This document shows positions 43,459-51,932 of a DNA stretch of 64,000 nt, in pieces. Within the stretch, counting starts at the first letter, position 1; the number at the start of each line of letters is the position of its first letter. The position numbers and the translations under genes are program-made. The notes under the pieces are model-generated. The model did not search any database. It was not told the origin of the DNA and saw nothing but the letters and a program-made list of their open reading frames with translations. Source of the stretch: Elusimicrobia bacterium GWF2_62_30 (GTDB taxonomy: Bacteria; Elusimicrobiota; Elusimicrobia; Elusimicrobiales; UBA9959). The stretch is taken from NCBI GenBank assembly GCA_001799995.1, contig MGUK01000039.1, forward strand, positions 45,875 through 109,874, in the 5' to 3' direction.

Positions 43459-44451
43459 TTAGTTCAGGGAAACCACTCCCCCGGCGCTGGCCAGCAGGGC
43501 CGCGAAGGGGGAATATTCCAGGGTCCCGTCGAGGTCGGTGCGGAAGATCTGCGCGCCGGCGGCCGCCAGCCTGTCCAGGGCGGCCGGGGTCGGATGGCCG
43601 TAATTATTCTTACCTACCTCTATATAGGCCTTGGCCGGCTTCACAACGTTAAGAAAGGCCTGGGAGGAAGAATACTTGCTGCCGTGGTGGCCCACCTTGA
43701 GAACGTCCGCCTTAAGTTCGCTGCCGAAAGCGGCCACCATCCGGGCTTCTATCGCGGCGGAAGCGTCCCCGGTAAAAAGCACGGAGGCGCCCCGGTAAGA
43801 AAGTTTAAGGACGATGGAACAATCGTTAACGTTCTCACCGGAACTTTTCTGCTGGGCCGGGCAGGAATTAAAAACTTTAGCGCCTACGCCGCCCGCGCCC
43901 CATGAGAGGCTGTCGCCGGGGGCGGGATAAACGGTGTTGACGCCCAAAGAGCTTACCTGGTCGCGCAGCTTATTGTCGGTGGAGGCGCCGGTATTATCCA
44001 GGCGGGTATCATAGAAGTTGCCGACGCTGAGATTGGAGAAAACGTACTGAAGTCCGTTGTAATGGTCGGAATGGGGGTGGGTGAGCACGACATGGTCTAT
44101 TTTGGTAACGTTCTTGCCGGCAAAAAAAGAAGCCAGGCCGGCGCCGGAGGCGGAGGGGCCGCCGTCAATAAGGGCGTTCTGCCCGTTGGGCAGTTCAATG
44201 TAGATCGCGTCGCCCTGGCCCACGCTGAGGAAATATACATTAAAGCCGGGCGCCGCGGTGTAGCGGGTAGCCTCGGAAGGCGCGGGAGCCAGCGGCACCT
44301 CTGTCCCGGAAGCCGAAAAGGCCAGCTGGCTGAACGCCTGCGCGTTCAACCGGGCGGGGGAGAGCCATAGCGCGGAGAGAAGCAGGAACAAAGCCGCGGT
44401 CTGGGCTTTGCGTATAACGGGTGCTGGAGAATTAAGTGTCACACGATGCAT
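43459..44451 (-). CDS. Secreted MBL-fold hydrolase, ComEC C-terminal-domain-like
   Basis: VYFLSVGQGDAIYIELPNGQNALIDGG, VVLTHPHSDHYNGL, LFTGDAS, VLKVGHHGSKYSSS. ATG at 44451 has GGGAGG SD. Confidence 0.9.
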   Translation of the reverse strand: MHRVTLNSPAPVIRKAQTAALFLLLSALWLSPARLNAQAFSQLAFSASGTEVPLAPAPSEATRYTAAPGFNVYFLSVGQGDAIYIELPNGQNALIDGGPSASGAGLASFFAGKNVTKIDHVVLTHPHSDHYNGLQYVFSNLSVGNFYDTRLDNTGASTDNKLRDQVSSLGVNTVYPAPGDSLSWGAGGVGAKVFNSCPAQQKSSGENVNDCSIVLKLSYRGASVLFTGDASAAIEARMVAAFGSELKADVLKVGHHGSKYSSSQAFLNVVKPAKAYIEVGKNNYGHPTPAALDRLAAAGAQIFRTDLDGTLEYSPFAALLASAGGVVSLN

Positions 44452-44560
44452 ATCCACCTCCCGAAGCGCGCAGGCGTTTACCGAACCGAGGCCTGCGTCG
44501 CTGCAGTGGTGAATCCGGATTAAGGTCCGGAGGTGGATACTCCCCGGCCTATCCCGGGGA
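44451..44560 (-). promoter_or_regulatory. Structured 5' leader sequestering the SD of the MBL gene
   Basis: TATCCACCTCC (44451-44461) is perfectly complementary to GGAGGTGGATA (44529-44539), covering the SD. Extra hairpins at 44469-44497 and 44541-44560. Confidence 0.6.
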
Positions 44561-44676
44561 TTACACAGCAGCTGGGTATACGATAACTCCAGGATTGATT
44601 TTGCTCAAGGGCCAAAGGACCTATGCCAATATAGGCCCTAAGTCCTATTTTCGAAAGCTGGGCCTGTGGTGGCGGC

Positions 44677-47600
44677 CTACCAGCAGGATTCCAGGCCCCT
44701 GGAGCCGGCCAGGGCCCATTGCCCCGACAAAGTCCCCGTCGCCACGCAGAGGTCGGCAATGGTCGAATTGCCCACCACCTGCCCGCTGGCGCCGGGAGCC
44801 AGGGACTGCAACTGCGCGGAGGTCAGCCAGCGGGGCTGCCAGTAGCCTTCCGCGGTAATGGTGGAACGGTTGACGCCGCTGCCGAATACCGCCGCGCCAT
44901 TTACGTCCAGGGTCAGGGCCGGCGAAACGGTGCCGATACCGACCTTGCCGTCCATTTTCACGTTGAACGTGGACCCGGCCAGTTTAAAGAGGTCATCCGA
45001 AGCCGACAGGTACTGACCGGTAACCACAAAGGAGGACCTGACGATCAATCCGCCGCCGACGTCCAGCTTCCTGTCCGGCACCGTGGAACCTATGCCGATA
45101 TTGCCGCTCCTTGCTATGCGGTAAGCTTCCACGCCGCCGACCCCGCCCTCCAGCGTGTCCGTATTCGACCGGAAGATAAAGTCATAAGTCCCGCTCAAGG
45201 TCCCCATTACCGCTTTTTTAGGCGCGGCGGCTTCCTCGAAGACTATCGAACTGCTGGAATCGGTGTAATCAGAAGGGTTCAGGCGTATGCGGGCCGGCCC
45301 GGAAAGGTTGCTCCCGTCGTAGCCCACGTACATGTCGCCGACGACGTGCAGGGAGGCCCTGGGGACCTTAACGCCTACGCCGACGCGCCCCGCCGTGGTC
45401 ACCACCAGGTCGTAATCTATGCCCTCGGTGGGATTGGTGCCTATGACCATAGTATAGGTTTCGGCGCCGGTCTCGGACACGCCGAAGCGCGCGCCGGGGG
45501 TCTGGGTGCCCACGCCCAGGACACCGCTCACGTAGGAAGTGGGCGCCGCCAGCGTCAGCACGCCGCTCTGATTGCCGTAATAGCCGCCGCGCGCGCTGAT
45601 GGTTGACGTAGCCATTATGTCGCCGACCACGGTAAGCTTGTGGGTGATGGTCGTAGTAGCAATGCCGACCCCTGAGGAGGCGGTGCTTATGTACATTATC
45701 GCGCCCGCTACCGACGGGCCGAAGAGCGTGGCCACATTTATATTAAGGCTTCCCACCGGGCTGGCGGTGCCTATGCCGTACTGCCAGTTGCCGGAGCTGT
45801 CCGCTTTTACGCGGAAAACCTCCTGGCCGCCGGTAGCCGGGTCCGAGCCGGCCGCCCGGTAGACCAGGTCGCGCCCGCCCGCCGGGAAGCCCAGCGCGCC
45901 CTGGCTCGTGGTCACGGACAGGGATTCGTCGGCCCAGCGCACATAGCCTGGCGCGGCGTTCGCGTAGATATAAAGGCTGGCCGGGCTGGCGGCCGCGTTT
46001 GAGATCTTTATCTGCCTGTTAACCTCAAGAGGCGCGGAGGGGGCGGCCACCTGCACCCCCACATTGCCGCCGGTGGTAACGGAAAGGCTGTAGGCGCTCA
46101 TGGCCGCGGCGCTGGAAGCCGTGAAGGCATAGAACTGGCCCGCGCCGGAAACCACCGCCAGGCTGGAACCGGTCACGCTAAGGCTGCCCGTCATGGAATC
46201 GCCGGCTTTCGAGACCCTGGAGGAGTCCGTGCCCAGCACCCCGCTCAGCAGCGAGCCGTTGCCCGCGAAGAAGGGCGCGCTTACCGTGCCGCCCGCGGTA
46301 ATTCCCGACGAGGTCTGGACGCTGTCTCCCGCGACGTTGGTAAACACGGCGCTGGACGCCGTCACGGTCTGGGCGAACACGCCCGAGCCGGCGCTGACCG
46401 CCCCCTGCACGGAAAGCGGGCTGGAGGGGGAAGCCGTCCCGATGCCAACATACCCCCGCGTGGAAACATAAAGATGGTAGACGGACAGCGAAGGGTCCGA
46501 CGTAACGGCGAAGGAGAAGGGGTCGGCCGCGTTCGTGTTCACCACGGTAAGGCTCGATCCCGCTATGCGCAGTGGACCTGTCATGGTATCCCCGGCCTTC
46601 AGGACCGCGGGCAGGCTGGTAAGGCCGGCGCCGCTGCCGTAATATACGGCCCCGGGCGCCAGGTACATATGGCTGGAAATATAGACGCCGCCGTAATTGG
46701 CCTGCGAGGCGGAAGAGAGCTCGACGTTGGCCGCGAACTTCACCTTCGGCGACGCCGTCCCGAGCGCGGAGGTGACCGTTAGGCTGGAGCCGGACAGCGT
46801 GAACTGGCCGGTCATGGTATCGCCCGCCTTCCTGATCAGGCCGGTCAGCGTCGTGCCGTCGCCGTAATAAGAAGACGAATGAACGCTACCCTGGCCCGTG
46901 ACGCGGAACACGTCCGCCGTCCCTGTGGTGACGAGTATGATATTGCCCGAAGTTCCTGCCGCCGAATAGATATGGAAGCGGGCCTGCGGCACGCCGGTGG
47001 AAATACCGACGTTGCCGTCGTTGGTGCTGTAAAGGTCGATGCCGTCCACTTTCCACATGGTGTCGCCGGCCGCATGGGTCTGGATAGAGCCGTCGGGGAA
47101 CATGAACCCGTTGCCCTCGCCGCGGCTTTCCACTATGCCCGCCACGCTCAGCTTCTGGCCGGGCGAAATGGAACCCACGGAAATGCCGCCCTGCACGTAC
47201 AGGTTGGTGGAAATGGTTATACCGCCGTTGGCCGTGACCGACAGCGCCGAAATAGTGTCCGCGGGAAAGACCGGGATCGCAGCGGCGGCGGTGGAGGCGT
47301 ACAGGGAGCTAAAGGCGTAAGGGGAGGCCTGCAGCCGCACGCGCGGGGACATGCCCTCGTACGCGCCGGAGCAACTGCCGTCGGCGTCCAGCTGTATCTC
47401 CAGCCAGAGGTCCTGATACCCGGTAAAGACCGAGGCGGGGATGCCGCCGGAAGCGCTGCCTATCTCCACGTCGTAGCGGCCCTTCGCGAGCGGCACGTCG
47501 CAGCGGCTTTCGGTGAAAAGAACGGCTCCTCCGGAAGCGGCGTCGTAGAAGACGAACTTTATGTCCTGGGGGGCTTCCAGCGGCAGGTTCGAGACCCGGC

Positions 47601-47748
47601 TCATCAGGAAGCCCTGGTAATTTATGGTCTGGGTAATGCCGGCCCGGGCCGGGCCCGGCAGCAGCGCCTGCGCCGCCAGCAGCGCGGGGGGGAGCAGTTT
47701 CCGCAGCAGGCCGACCGCGATATTTTTCCAGGATCTTTCTTGGTACAT
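44677..47748 (-). CDS. Large secreted repeat-rich surface / tail-fibre-like protein
   Basis: Signal/TM N-terminus. Repeats KAGDTMTG.L.I.GSSLTV and VGIGTASPSSPLSVQGAV-type blocks through 1023 aa. Confidence 0.75.
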   Translation of the reverse strand: MYQERSWKNIAVGLLRKLLPPALLAAQALLPGPARAGITQTINYQGFLMSRVSNLPLEAPQDIKFVFYDAASGGAVLFTESRCDVPLAKGRYDVEIGSASGGIPASVFTGYQDLWLEIQLDADGSCSGAYEGMSPRVRLQASPYAFSSLYASTAAAAIPVFPADTISALSVTANGGITISTNLYVQGGISVGSISPGQKLSVAGIVESRGEGNGFMFPDGSIQTHAAGDTMWKVDGIDLYSTNDGNVGISTGVPQARFHIYSAAGTSGNIILVTTGTADVFRVTGQGSVHSSSYYGDGTTLTGLIRKAGDTMTGQFTLSGSSLTVTSALGTASPKVKFAANVELSSASQANYGGVYISSHMYLAPGAVYYGSGAGLTSLPAVLKAGDTMTGPLRIAGSSLTVVNTNAADPFSFAVTSDPSLSVYHLYVSTRGYVGIGTASPSSPLSVQGAVSAGSGVFAQTVTASSAVFTNVAGDSVQTSSGITAGGTVSAPFFAGNGSLLSGVLGTDSSRVSKAGDSMTGSLSVTGSSLAVVSGAGQFYAFTASSAAAMSAYSLSVTTGGNVGVQVAAPSAPLEVNRQIKISNAAASPASLYIYANAAPGYVRWADESLSVTTSQGALGFPAGGRDLVYRAAGSDPATGGQEVFRVKADSSGNWQYGIGTASPVGSLNINVATLFGPSVAGAIMYISTASSGVGIATTTITHKLTVVGDIMATSTISARGGYYGNQSGVLTLAAPTSYVSGVLGVGTQTPGARFGVSETGAETYTMVIGTNPTEGIDYDLVVTTAGRVGVGVKVPRASLHVVGDMYVGYDGSNLSGPARIRLNPSDYTDSSSSIVFEEAAAPKKAVMGTLSGTYDFIFRSNTDTLEGGVGGVEAYRIARSGNIGIGSTVPDRKLDVGGGLIVRSSFVVTGQYLSASDDLFKLAGSTFNVKMDGKVGIGTVSPALTLDVNGAAVFGSGVNRSTITAEGYWQPRWLTSAQLQSLAPGASGQVVGNSTIADLCVATGTLSGQWALAGSRGLESCW
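46147..46838 (-). repeat. Intragenic repeats encoding KAGD(T/S)MTGxxxxxGSSLxV
   Basis: Three related segments near 46150-46206, 46549-46606 and 46785-46838. Confidence 0.75.
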
Positions 47749-47763
47749 AATTCCTCCGCCGCG

Positions 47764-49386
47764 CTAGCGTATTACCGTGACCGTGCCGTTATAAACCTTG
47801 GCGCCGGCCGTTATCTGGTAGATATAGATCCCGCCCGGCACGGCGCTGCCGCCGGACCTGGGGTCCCAGATGAGCGAATTGCCGATGGGCCCCTGCGTCA
47901 TGGCCGCCACACGCGTGCCGCGCAGGTCGTAGATGGCGCCCTTTACCGTATTTCCCTGCGGGTTATCGTAAATAAAAACCATCGTATCATTTTTGCCGTC
48001 GCCGTTAGGCGTGATGAGGCGGTTCAGGAGCCCGGCCGCGTCGGCGGAGAAGCCGCCGCTGCGCTCGGTGCTGCGCAGCTGGTAGCGCCCGAGGAAGGAA
48101 GTCTGCAGCTGCACGCTGCGGTCCTCCGCGCTGACGGCGCCGTACATCTGCAGCCACCTGCTGCCGTTATAAAAGAACATGCTCAGCGCGCTGGCGTCCG
48201 GCACCGCGGACGGGACTATGTCATCCCCGGACTTGTGGTAATACAGCTTCACCCGCGCCTTCTCGGTCAGCCTGAAATTAGGGTCCGCCTGCATGCCGCC
48301 GCGGTAGGCGGTAAACTCCACCGACTTCAGCACGCGCCCGCCCAGGTCGGCGGCATTGGTGGTGATCTCCACGCTGTAAGACTGCATCGGGTCCCCGCTG
48401 CTGGAAAAGAAGGCCGCGCCCGCCGAATCCGGTATCTCCAGGCTGGTCTCGTTGTCCGGCCCCAGGAAGTACAGGCCCCCGGCGGCGGCGTTGCGCGCGT
48501 AAGACGCCAGCGAAGCGCCGGCCTGGTTCACGGAGCGGGCGTGGTAATAATAGCCGCCGTCCCCCGCCGCGGCGTCGGTCCAGGAGAAAGTGTCGGAAGA
48601 AACCTCCTGCATGAAATCCCAGGCGGCCCCGGCGGGCGCCGTGGCCCGGTAGAGGCGGTAAGCCTTTATCTCGTAGGGATAGACGGGATGGAACCGGTCG
48701 CTGAACGGGATGCGGTTCTGGTAGCCGGCCGGCGCTATCCAGCTCAGCACTACGGAAGTTCCGGAACGCGCGGCCGCGAAATTCATGGGCGCCAGCGGGG
48801 TAAGCGCGTAGGCCGCCGCCTGGTTGGAAACTTCCGAACGGAGGCCGTGCGCGTTGTAGGCCTCTATCGAAAAGTAATAAGTGGTGCCGGGGTTAAAGCC
48901 GGTCAATACCCGGCTCTCGGCCTCGCCGGGGCCGGCCGGCGTCCAGGACTGGGCGAAGGCCGAAGCGGCATAGAACTCGTCGTCGGTGGAGATGAAAGCG
49001 TAGGTATTATAGCGCACGACATAGGACTCGGCCGTGCCGGCGCCGGCGGACATGTCGGCGGCAGGCGCCGTCCAGAGCAGCCGCACCGACGAGCTTGAGA
49101 TGGTGATTATCGCGAGGTTGGCCACGCTGCCGGGGGCGGGGAAGAACGAGAGCTTGCCGGAGCGCTGCGCGAACGAAGCGGAATTCCGCGTCGAGACAGC
49201 CACCTCCTGCAGGTTGGAATCCAGGCTGAAAGAGGAAGAGTATCCCTGCGCGGAGCCGTACCCGCAGGCGCCGCTGAGATCGGCGAAATTCGCCGAAGCC
49301 AGTTTAGAGGCGCGCGAAGGCGCGGCGGCCAGCAGCAGGGCCGAACAGAAGACAGCGGCGTAAGTCGGGCGCTTCATATAGTTCAA
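47764..49386 (-). CDS. FN3-domain secreted protein with CHU_C/T9SS-like C-terminal domain
   Basis: Signal peptide, FN3-like segments, C-terminal LLNRLITPNGDGKNDTMVFIYDNPQGNTVKGAIYDLRGTRVA...GGIYIYQITAGAKVYNGTVTVIR. Confidence 0.8.
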   Translation of the reverse strand: MNYMKRPTYAAVFCSALLLAAAPSRASKLASANFADLSGACGYGSAQGYSSSFSLDSNLQEVAVSTRNSASFAQRSGKLSFFPAPGSVANLAIITISSSSVRLLWTAPAADMSAGAGTAESYVVRYNTYAFISTDDEFYAASAFAQSWTPAGPGEAESRVLTGFNPGTTYYFSIEAYNAHGLRSEVSNQAAAYALTPLAPMNFAAARSGTSVVLSWIAPAGYQNRIPFSDRFHPVYPYEIKAYRLYRATAPAGAAWDFMQEVSSDTFSWTDAAAGDGGYYYHARSVNQAGASLASYARNAAAGGLYFLGPDNETSLEIPDSAGAAFFSSSGDPMQSYSVEITTNAADLGGRVLKSVEFTAYRGGMQADPNFRLTEKARVKLYYHKSGDDIVPSAVPDASALSMFFYNGSRWLQMYGAVSAEDRSVQLQTSFLGRYQLRSTERSGGFSADAAGLLNRLITPNGDGKNDTMVFIYDNPQGNTVKGAIYDLRGTRVAAMTQGPIGNSLIWDPRSGGSAVPGGIYIYQITAGAKVYNGTVTVIR

Positions 49387-49488
49387 TGGAAATTATAGTT
49401 AACCCATGCGACTAAAATATTTCGGATAGATTGCATTTCCCCCGGCAAAAATCCATAAAATCGAAACAAAACAGTCACAATTGAAAAG

Positions 49489-49494
49489 TAGAAT
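49489..49494 (+). promoter_or_regulatory. -10 box of a leaderless start
   Basis: TAGAAT, 6 nt, then GTG at 49501. Confidence 0.5.
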
Positions 49495-49500
49495 TATCTT

Positions 49501-49875
49501 GTGAAGATACCACTGCTCCCGCTGCTGGCCTTGACCGCGCTCTTACTGGCGCCGGCGGCGCCTTTTTGCGCGCCCTATCCCAACGGCGCGTCGCAGGCCC
49601 TGAACCGCCTGGTAACGCCCAACGGCGACAGGAAGAACGACACTTTCATTTTCAGGTGCTACAACCCGCGCTACTCGGCCGTGGACGGGACGATCTACGA
49701 CCTGGCCGGCAGGCAGGTGGGCACGATGCGCGTGAAAAGCGCCAACAACCCCGATTCTTTCGACGTGCTGGAATGGAACCCCGACAGCGGGGGGAAAAAG
49801 CCGGGCGGCGTCTACGTCTACCGCATCCGCATCGAGAAGACGGTATATAAGGGAACAGTAACAATAATAAGATGA
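49501..49875 (+). CDS. Stand-alone secreted CHU_C/T9SS-like C-terminal domain
   Basis: Signal peptide, then ALNRLVTPNGDRKNDTFIFRCYNPRYSAVDGTIYDLAGRQVG...GGVYVYRIRIEKTVYKGTVTIIR, homologous to the C-terminus of 47764..49386. Confidence 0.8.
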   Translation: MKIPLLPLLALTALLLAPAAPFCAPYPNGASQALNRLVTPNGDRKNDTFIFRCYNPRYSAVDGTIYDLAGRQVGTMRVKSANNPDSFDVLEWNPDSGGKKPGGVYVYRIRIEKTVYKGTVTIIR

Positions 49876-49882
49876 CGGTTTT

Positions 49883-51907
49883 ATGACGGACAAAGAACTG
49901 ACCACGGGCGTGAGCTGGCGGCGGGGCGCGTTAAGCGTCCTGGGGGCGCTTCTTTTCTACGCCTGCTGGCCGGGCGCGGGCGCCTCTTACGCGGCGTTCG
50001 ACGACCTGGGCTTCGGTGCCCGGGCGCCCGGCATGGGCGACGCGTTCAGCGCGGTGGCCGACGACGTCTCTTCCGTCTACTACAACCCGGCCGGGCTCTC
50101 CGTGCTGGAGCGCCCCAAGGCCATGGCTTCCCACTCGATGCTTTACAACGGGCTCAGCGACGGCTCGAACATAGGCCTGAGCGCCGCGGCCTTCACGGTG
50201 CCGCTCTCGGCGGGCAACGGCGTGCTCGGGGTCTCCTGGCAGCAGCTGCAGCTGTCCGGCGTCTATTTCGAAAAGACGGCCGGCCTCGCCTGGGGCTACC
50301 GCTTCCCGGAAAAGTCGCCGTACCGGAAATTCTCGGTGGGCGCCTCGCTGAAATACCTTAACCACGGCTTCACCCGCCTCGATGAGGCGTACAACGCCGT
50401 GGAGAACGATATGCTGCAGTACGGCAGCGCGGACCCCGTGCTGGCCGGTTCCAATTCCAAGTCCGCGTTCGACGCCGACGCCGGCCTCCTTTACCGCGTG
50501 AACAAGCGCTGGACCGTGGGCGCCGCGGCGCACAACCTGCTGCAGGCCGACGTGGCTTTCAGCGGCGCCGACAAGGACCCCGTGCCCATGAAGACGAGCC
50601 TGGGCGCCTCGTACAAAAGCCTCTGGACGGTCCTGTCCTGCGAGGCGCGCCTGCAGAAAGCGCCCGGCGGCGGGGCGGATAACCAGTTCATCGCGGCGGC
50701 GGAAAAGATCTACCCCAGCCTGGACAAAGGGGACGTCGGGGTACGCGGCTCGCTGGGCGCCGGCACCAACGACTTCCGCCAGTTCACCGCCGGGCTCTCG
50801 TACAAGATCCAGAAGATCCAGTTCGACTACGCTTTCCTGCTGCCGCTCGGCACCATAAAGGATACCGCCGGCACCCACAAGCTGGCGCTCACCTATCATT
50901 TCGGCTCGGCCACCGCCGCGGAGGCCACGGAGCGCGAGCTCCTGGACCAGCAGCGGCAGGTGGAGGCCACCCGGGAATACAAGAGCCCCGGCGGCGCCGC
51001 CACGCTCAACGATCCCAGGCTGGCCGAAGTCAAGACGCAGGCCGACGCCGGCAACTATGCCGCGGCCCATAAACTGCTGCTGGAAAAAGCCGGCGACCTC
51101 CTGCCGGACACCTCGGTAGTGGACCTTTCGCGCCGCCTGGCGACAGTAGCCGCTTTCTATCCCGCCCTGGCCCCCGCCGGCAGCGGGCGCGAGCGCTGGG
51201 CGGAACTGCTCTTCTCCGCCACCAAGGACCTTATCGCCGGCGCAGATACCCGGGCGATGCGCAAGCTGGCCTACGCCCAGAGCCTGAACCAGCGCGACAC
51301 CGTGCTCTCCAATTTCATGGACCGCGCCGGCGAGCTTACGCGCGTGACCCCGGACCGCGTACCCGCGGACTTCGGACAGGGCCTGGTAGAGTACAAGATC
51401 AAGGAATCCGACGACAGCTACTCTAAAAAGAGCTACCCCGAAGCCCTGCGCAGGCTGGAAGAGGCGCTGGAGCTGGAACCGTCACACCTGGCGGCGCTCA
51501 AGAAGAGCGGCTCCTGCAACTACCTGCTCGGCAATTACGCCCGCGCCCTGGCCAACTGGGAAAAGGCGCTGGGCCTGGAAACCGACCCGGAGGATAAGGC
51601 CAGGATCTCCAAGATGACCGACGAGGCCCGCGCGAAGCTGGGGAAGCCGGGCGGCTGGGAACCCCCCGTGGAACAGCCCAAGGCGGCCGAGCCCCCTGCG
51701 CCGGCGCCCGAGGCCGCAGTGAAACCGGCTCAGCCCGGCAAACCGGACGCGCGGGAGATAGAAAAGTACTACCAGGCCGGCGCGGACCAGTACTCCAAGG
51801 GCGACTACGGCAAAGCGGCGGACAACTTCAGGAAGATACTGGTCCTGGACCCGCAGAACACCCAGGCGAAGAAGGCCCTGGAACGCATCATCAGGCTTTC
51901 GCAGTAG
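49883..51907 (+). CDS. PorV/UPF0164-like outer-membrane protein with C-terminal TPR
   Basis: FGARAPGMGDAFSAVADDVSSVYYNPAGLSVLERPKAMASHS N-terminus; TPR tail (YYQAGADQYSKGDYGKAADNFRKILVLDPQN). Confidence 0.8.
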   Translation: MTDKELTTGVSWRRGALSVLGALLFYACWPGAGASYAAFDDLGFGARAPGMGDAFSAVADDVSSVYYNPAGLSVLERPKAMASHSMLYNGLSDGSNIGLSAAAFTVPLSAGNGVLGVSWQQLQLSGVYFEKTAGLAWGYRFPEKSPYRKFSVGASLKYLNHGFTRLDEAYNAVENDMLQYGSADPVLAGSNSKSAFDADAGLLYRVNKRWTVGAAAHNLLQADVAFSGADKDPVPMKTSLGASYKSLWTVLSCEARLQKAPGGGADNQFIAAAEKIYPSLDKGDVGVRGSLGAGTNDFRQFTAGLSYKIQKIQFDYAFLLPLGTIKDTAGTHKLALTYHFGSATAAEATERELLDQQRQVEATREYKSPGGAATLNDPRLAEVKTQADAGNYAAAHKLLLEKAGDLLPDTSVVDLSRRLATVAAFYPALAPAGSGRERWAELLFSATKDLIAGADTRAMRKLAYAQSLNQRDTVLSNFMDRAGELTRVTPDRVPADFGQGLVEYKIKESDDSYSKKSYPEALRRLEEALELEPSHLAALKKSGSCNYLLGNYARALANWEKALGLETDPEDKARISKMTDEARAKLGKPGGWEPPVEQPKAAEPPAPAPEAAVKPAQPGKPDAREIEKYYQAGADQYSKGDYGKAADNFRKILVLDPQNTQAKKALERIIRLSQ

Positions 51908-51932
51908 ACGGCCGCCTGTCCGGCGTACTTCT

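Noticed and set aside
43438-43905. Plus-strand ORF with a perfect-looking SD (TTAAGGAGGAAAGATG)
   Set aside because: It lies antisense to the well-supported MBL-fold gene and its translation has the Arg/Gly/Gln-rich look of an antisense frame; probably chance.
44451-44560. c-di-GMP (GEMM) or glutamine riboswitch in the MBL leader
   Set aside because: A GACGCAGGCC...CGGTAAACG stretch gives a passing resemblance, but the conserved core strings of GEMM and the other classes I checked are absent.
44590-44660. Sigma-54 promoter (TTGGCAT...TTTG)
   Set aside because: GG/GC spacing does not fit the -24/-12 consensus.
46879-49098. 739-aa plus-strand ORF
   Set aside because: Antisense to two real secreted-protein genes and low-information translation.
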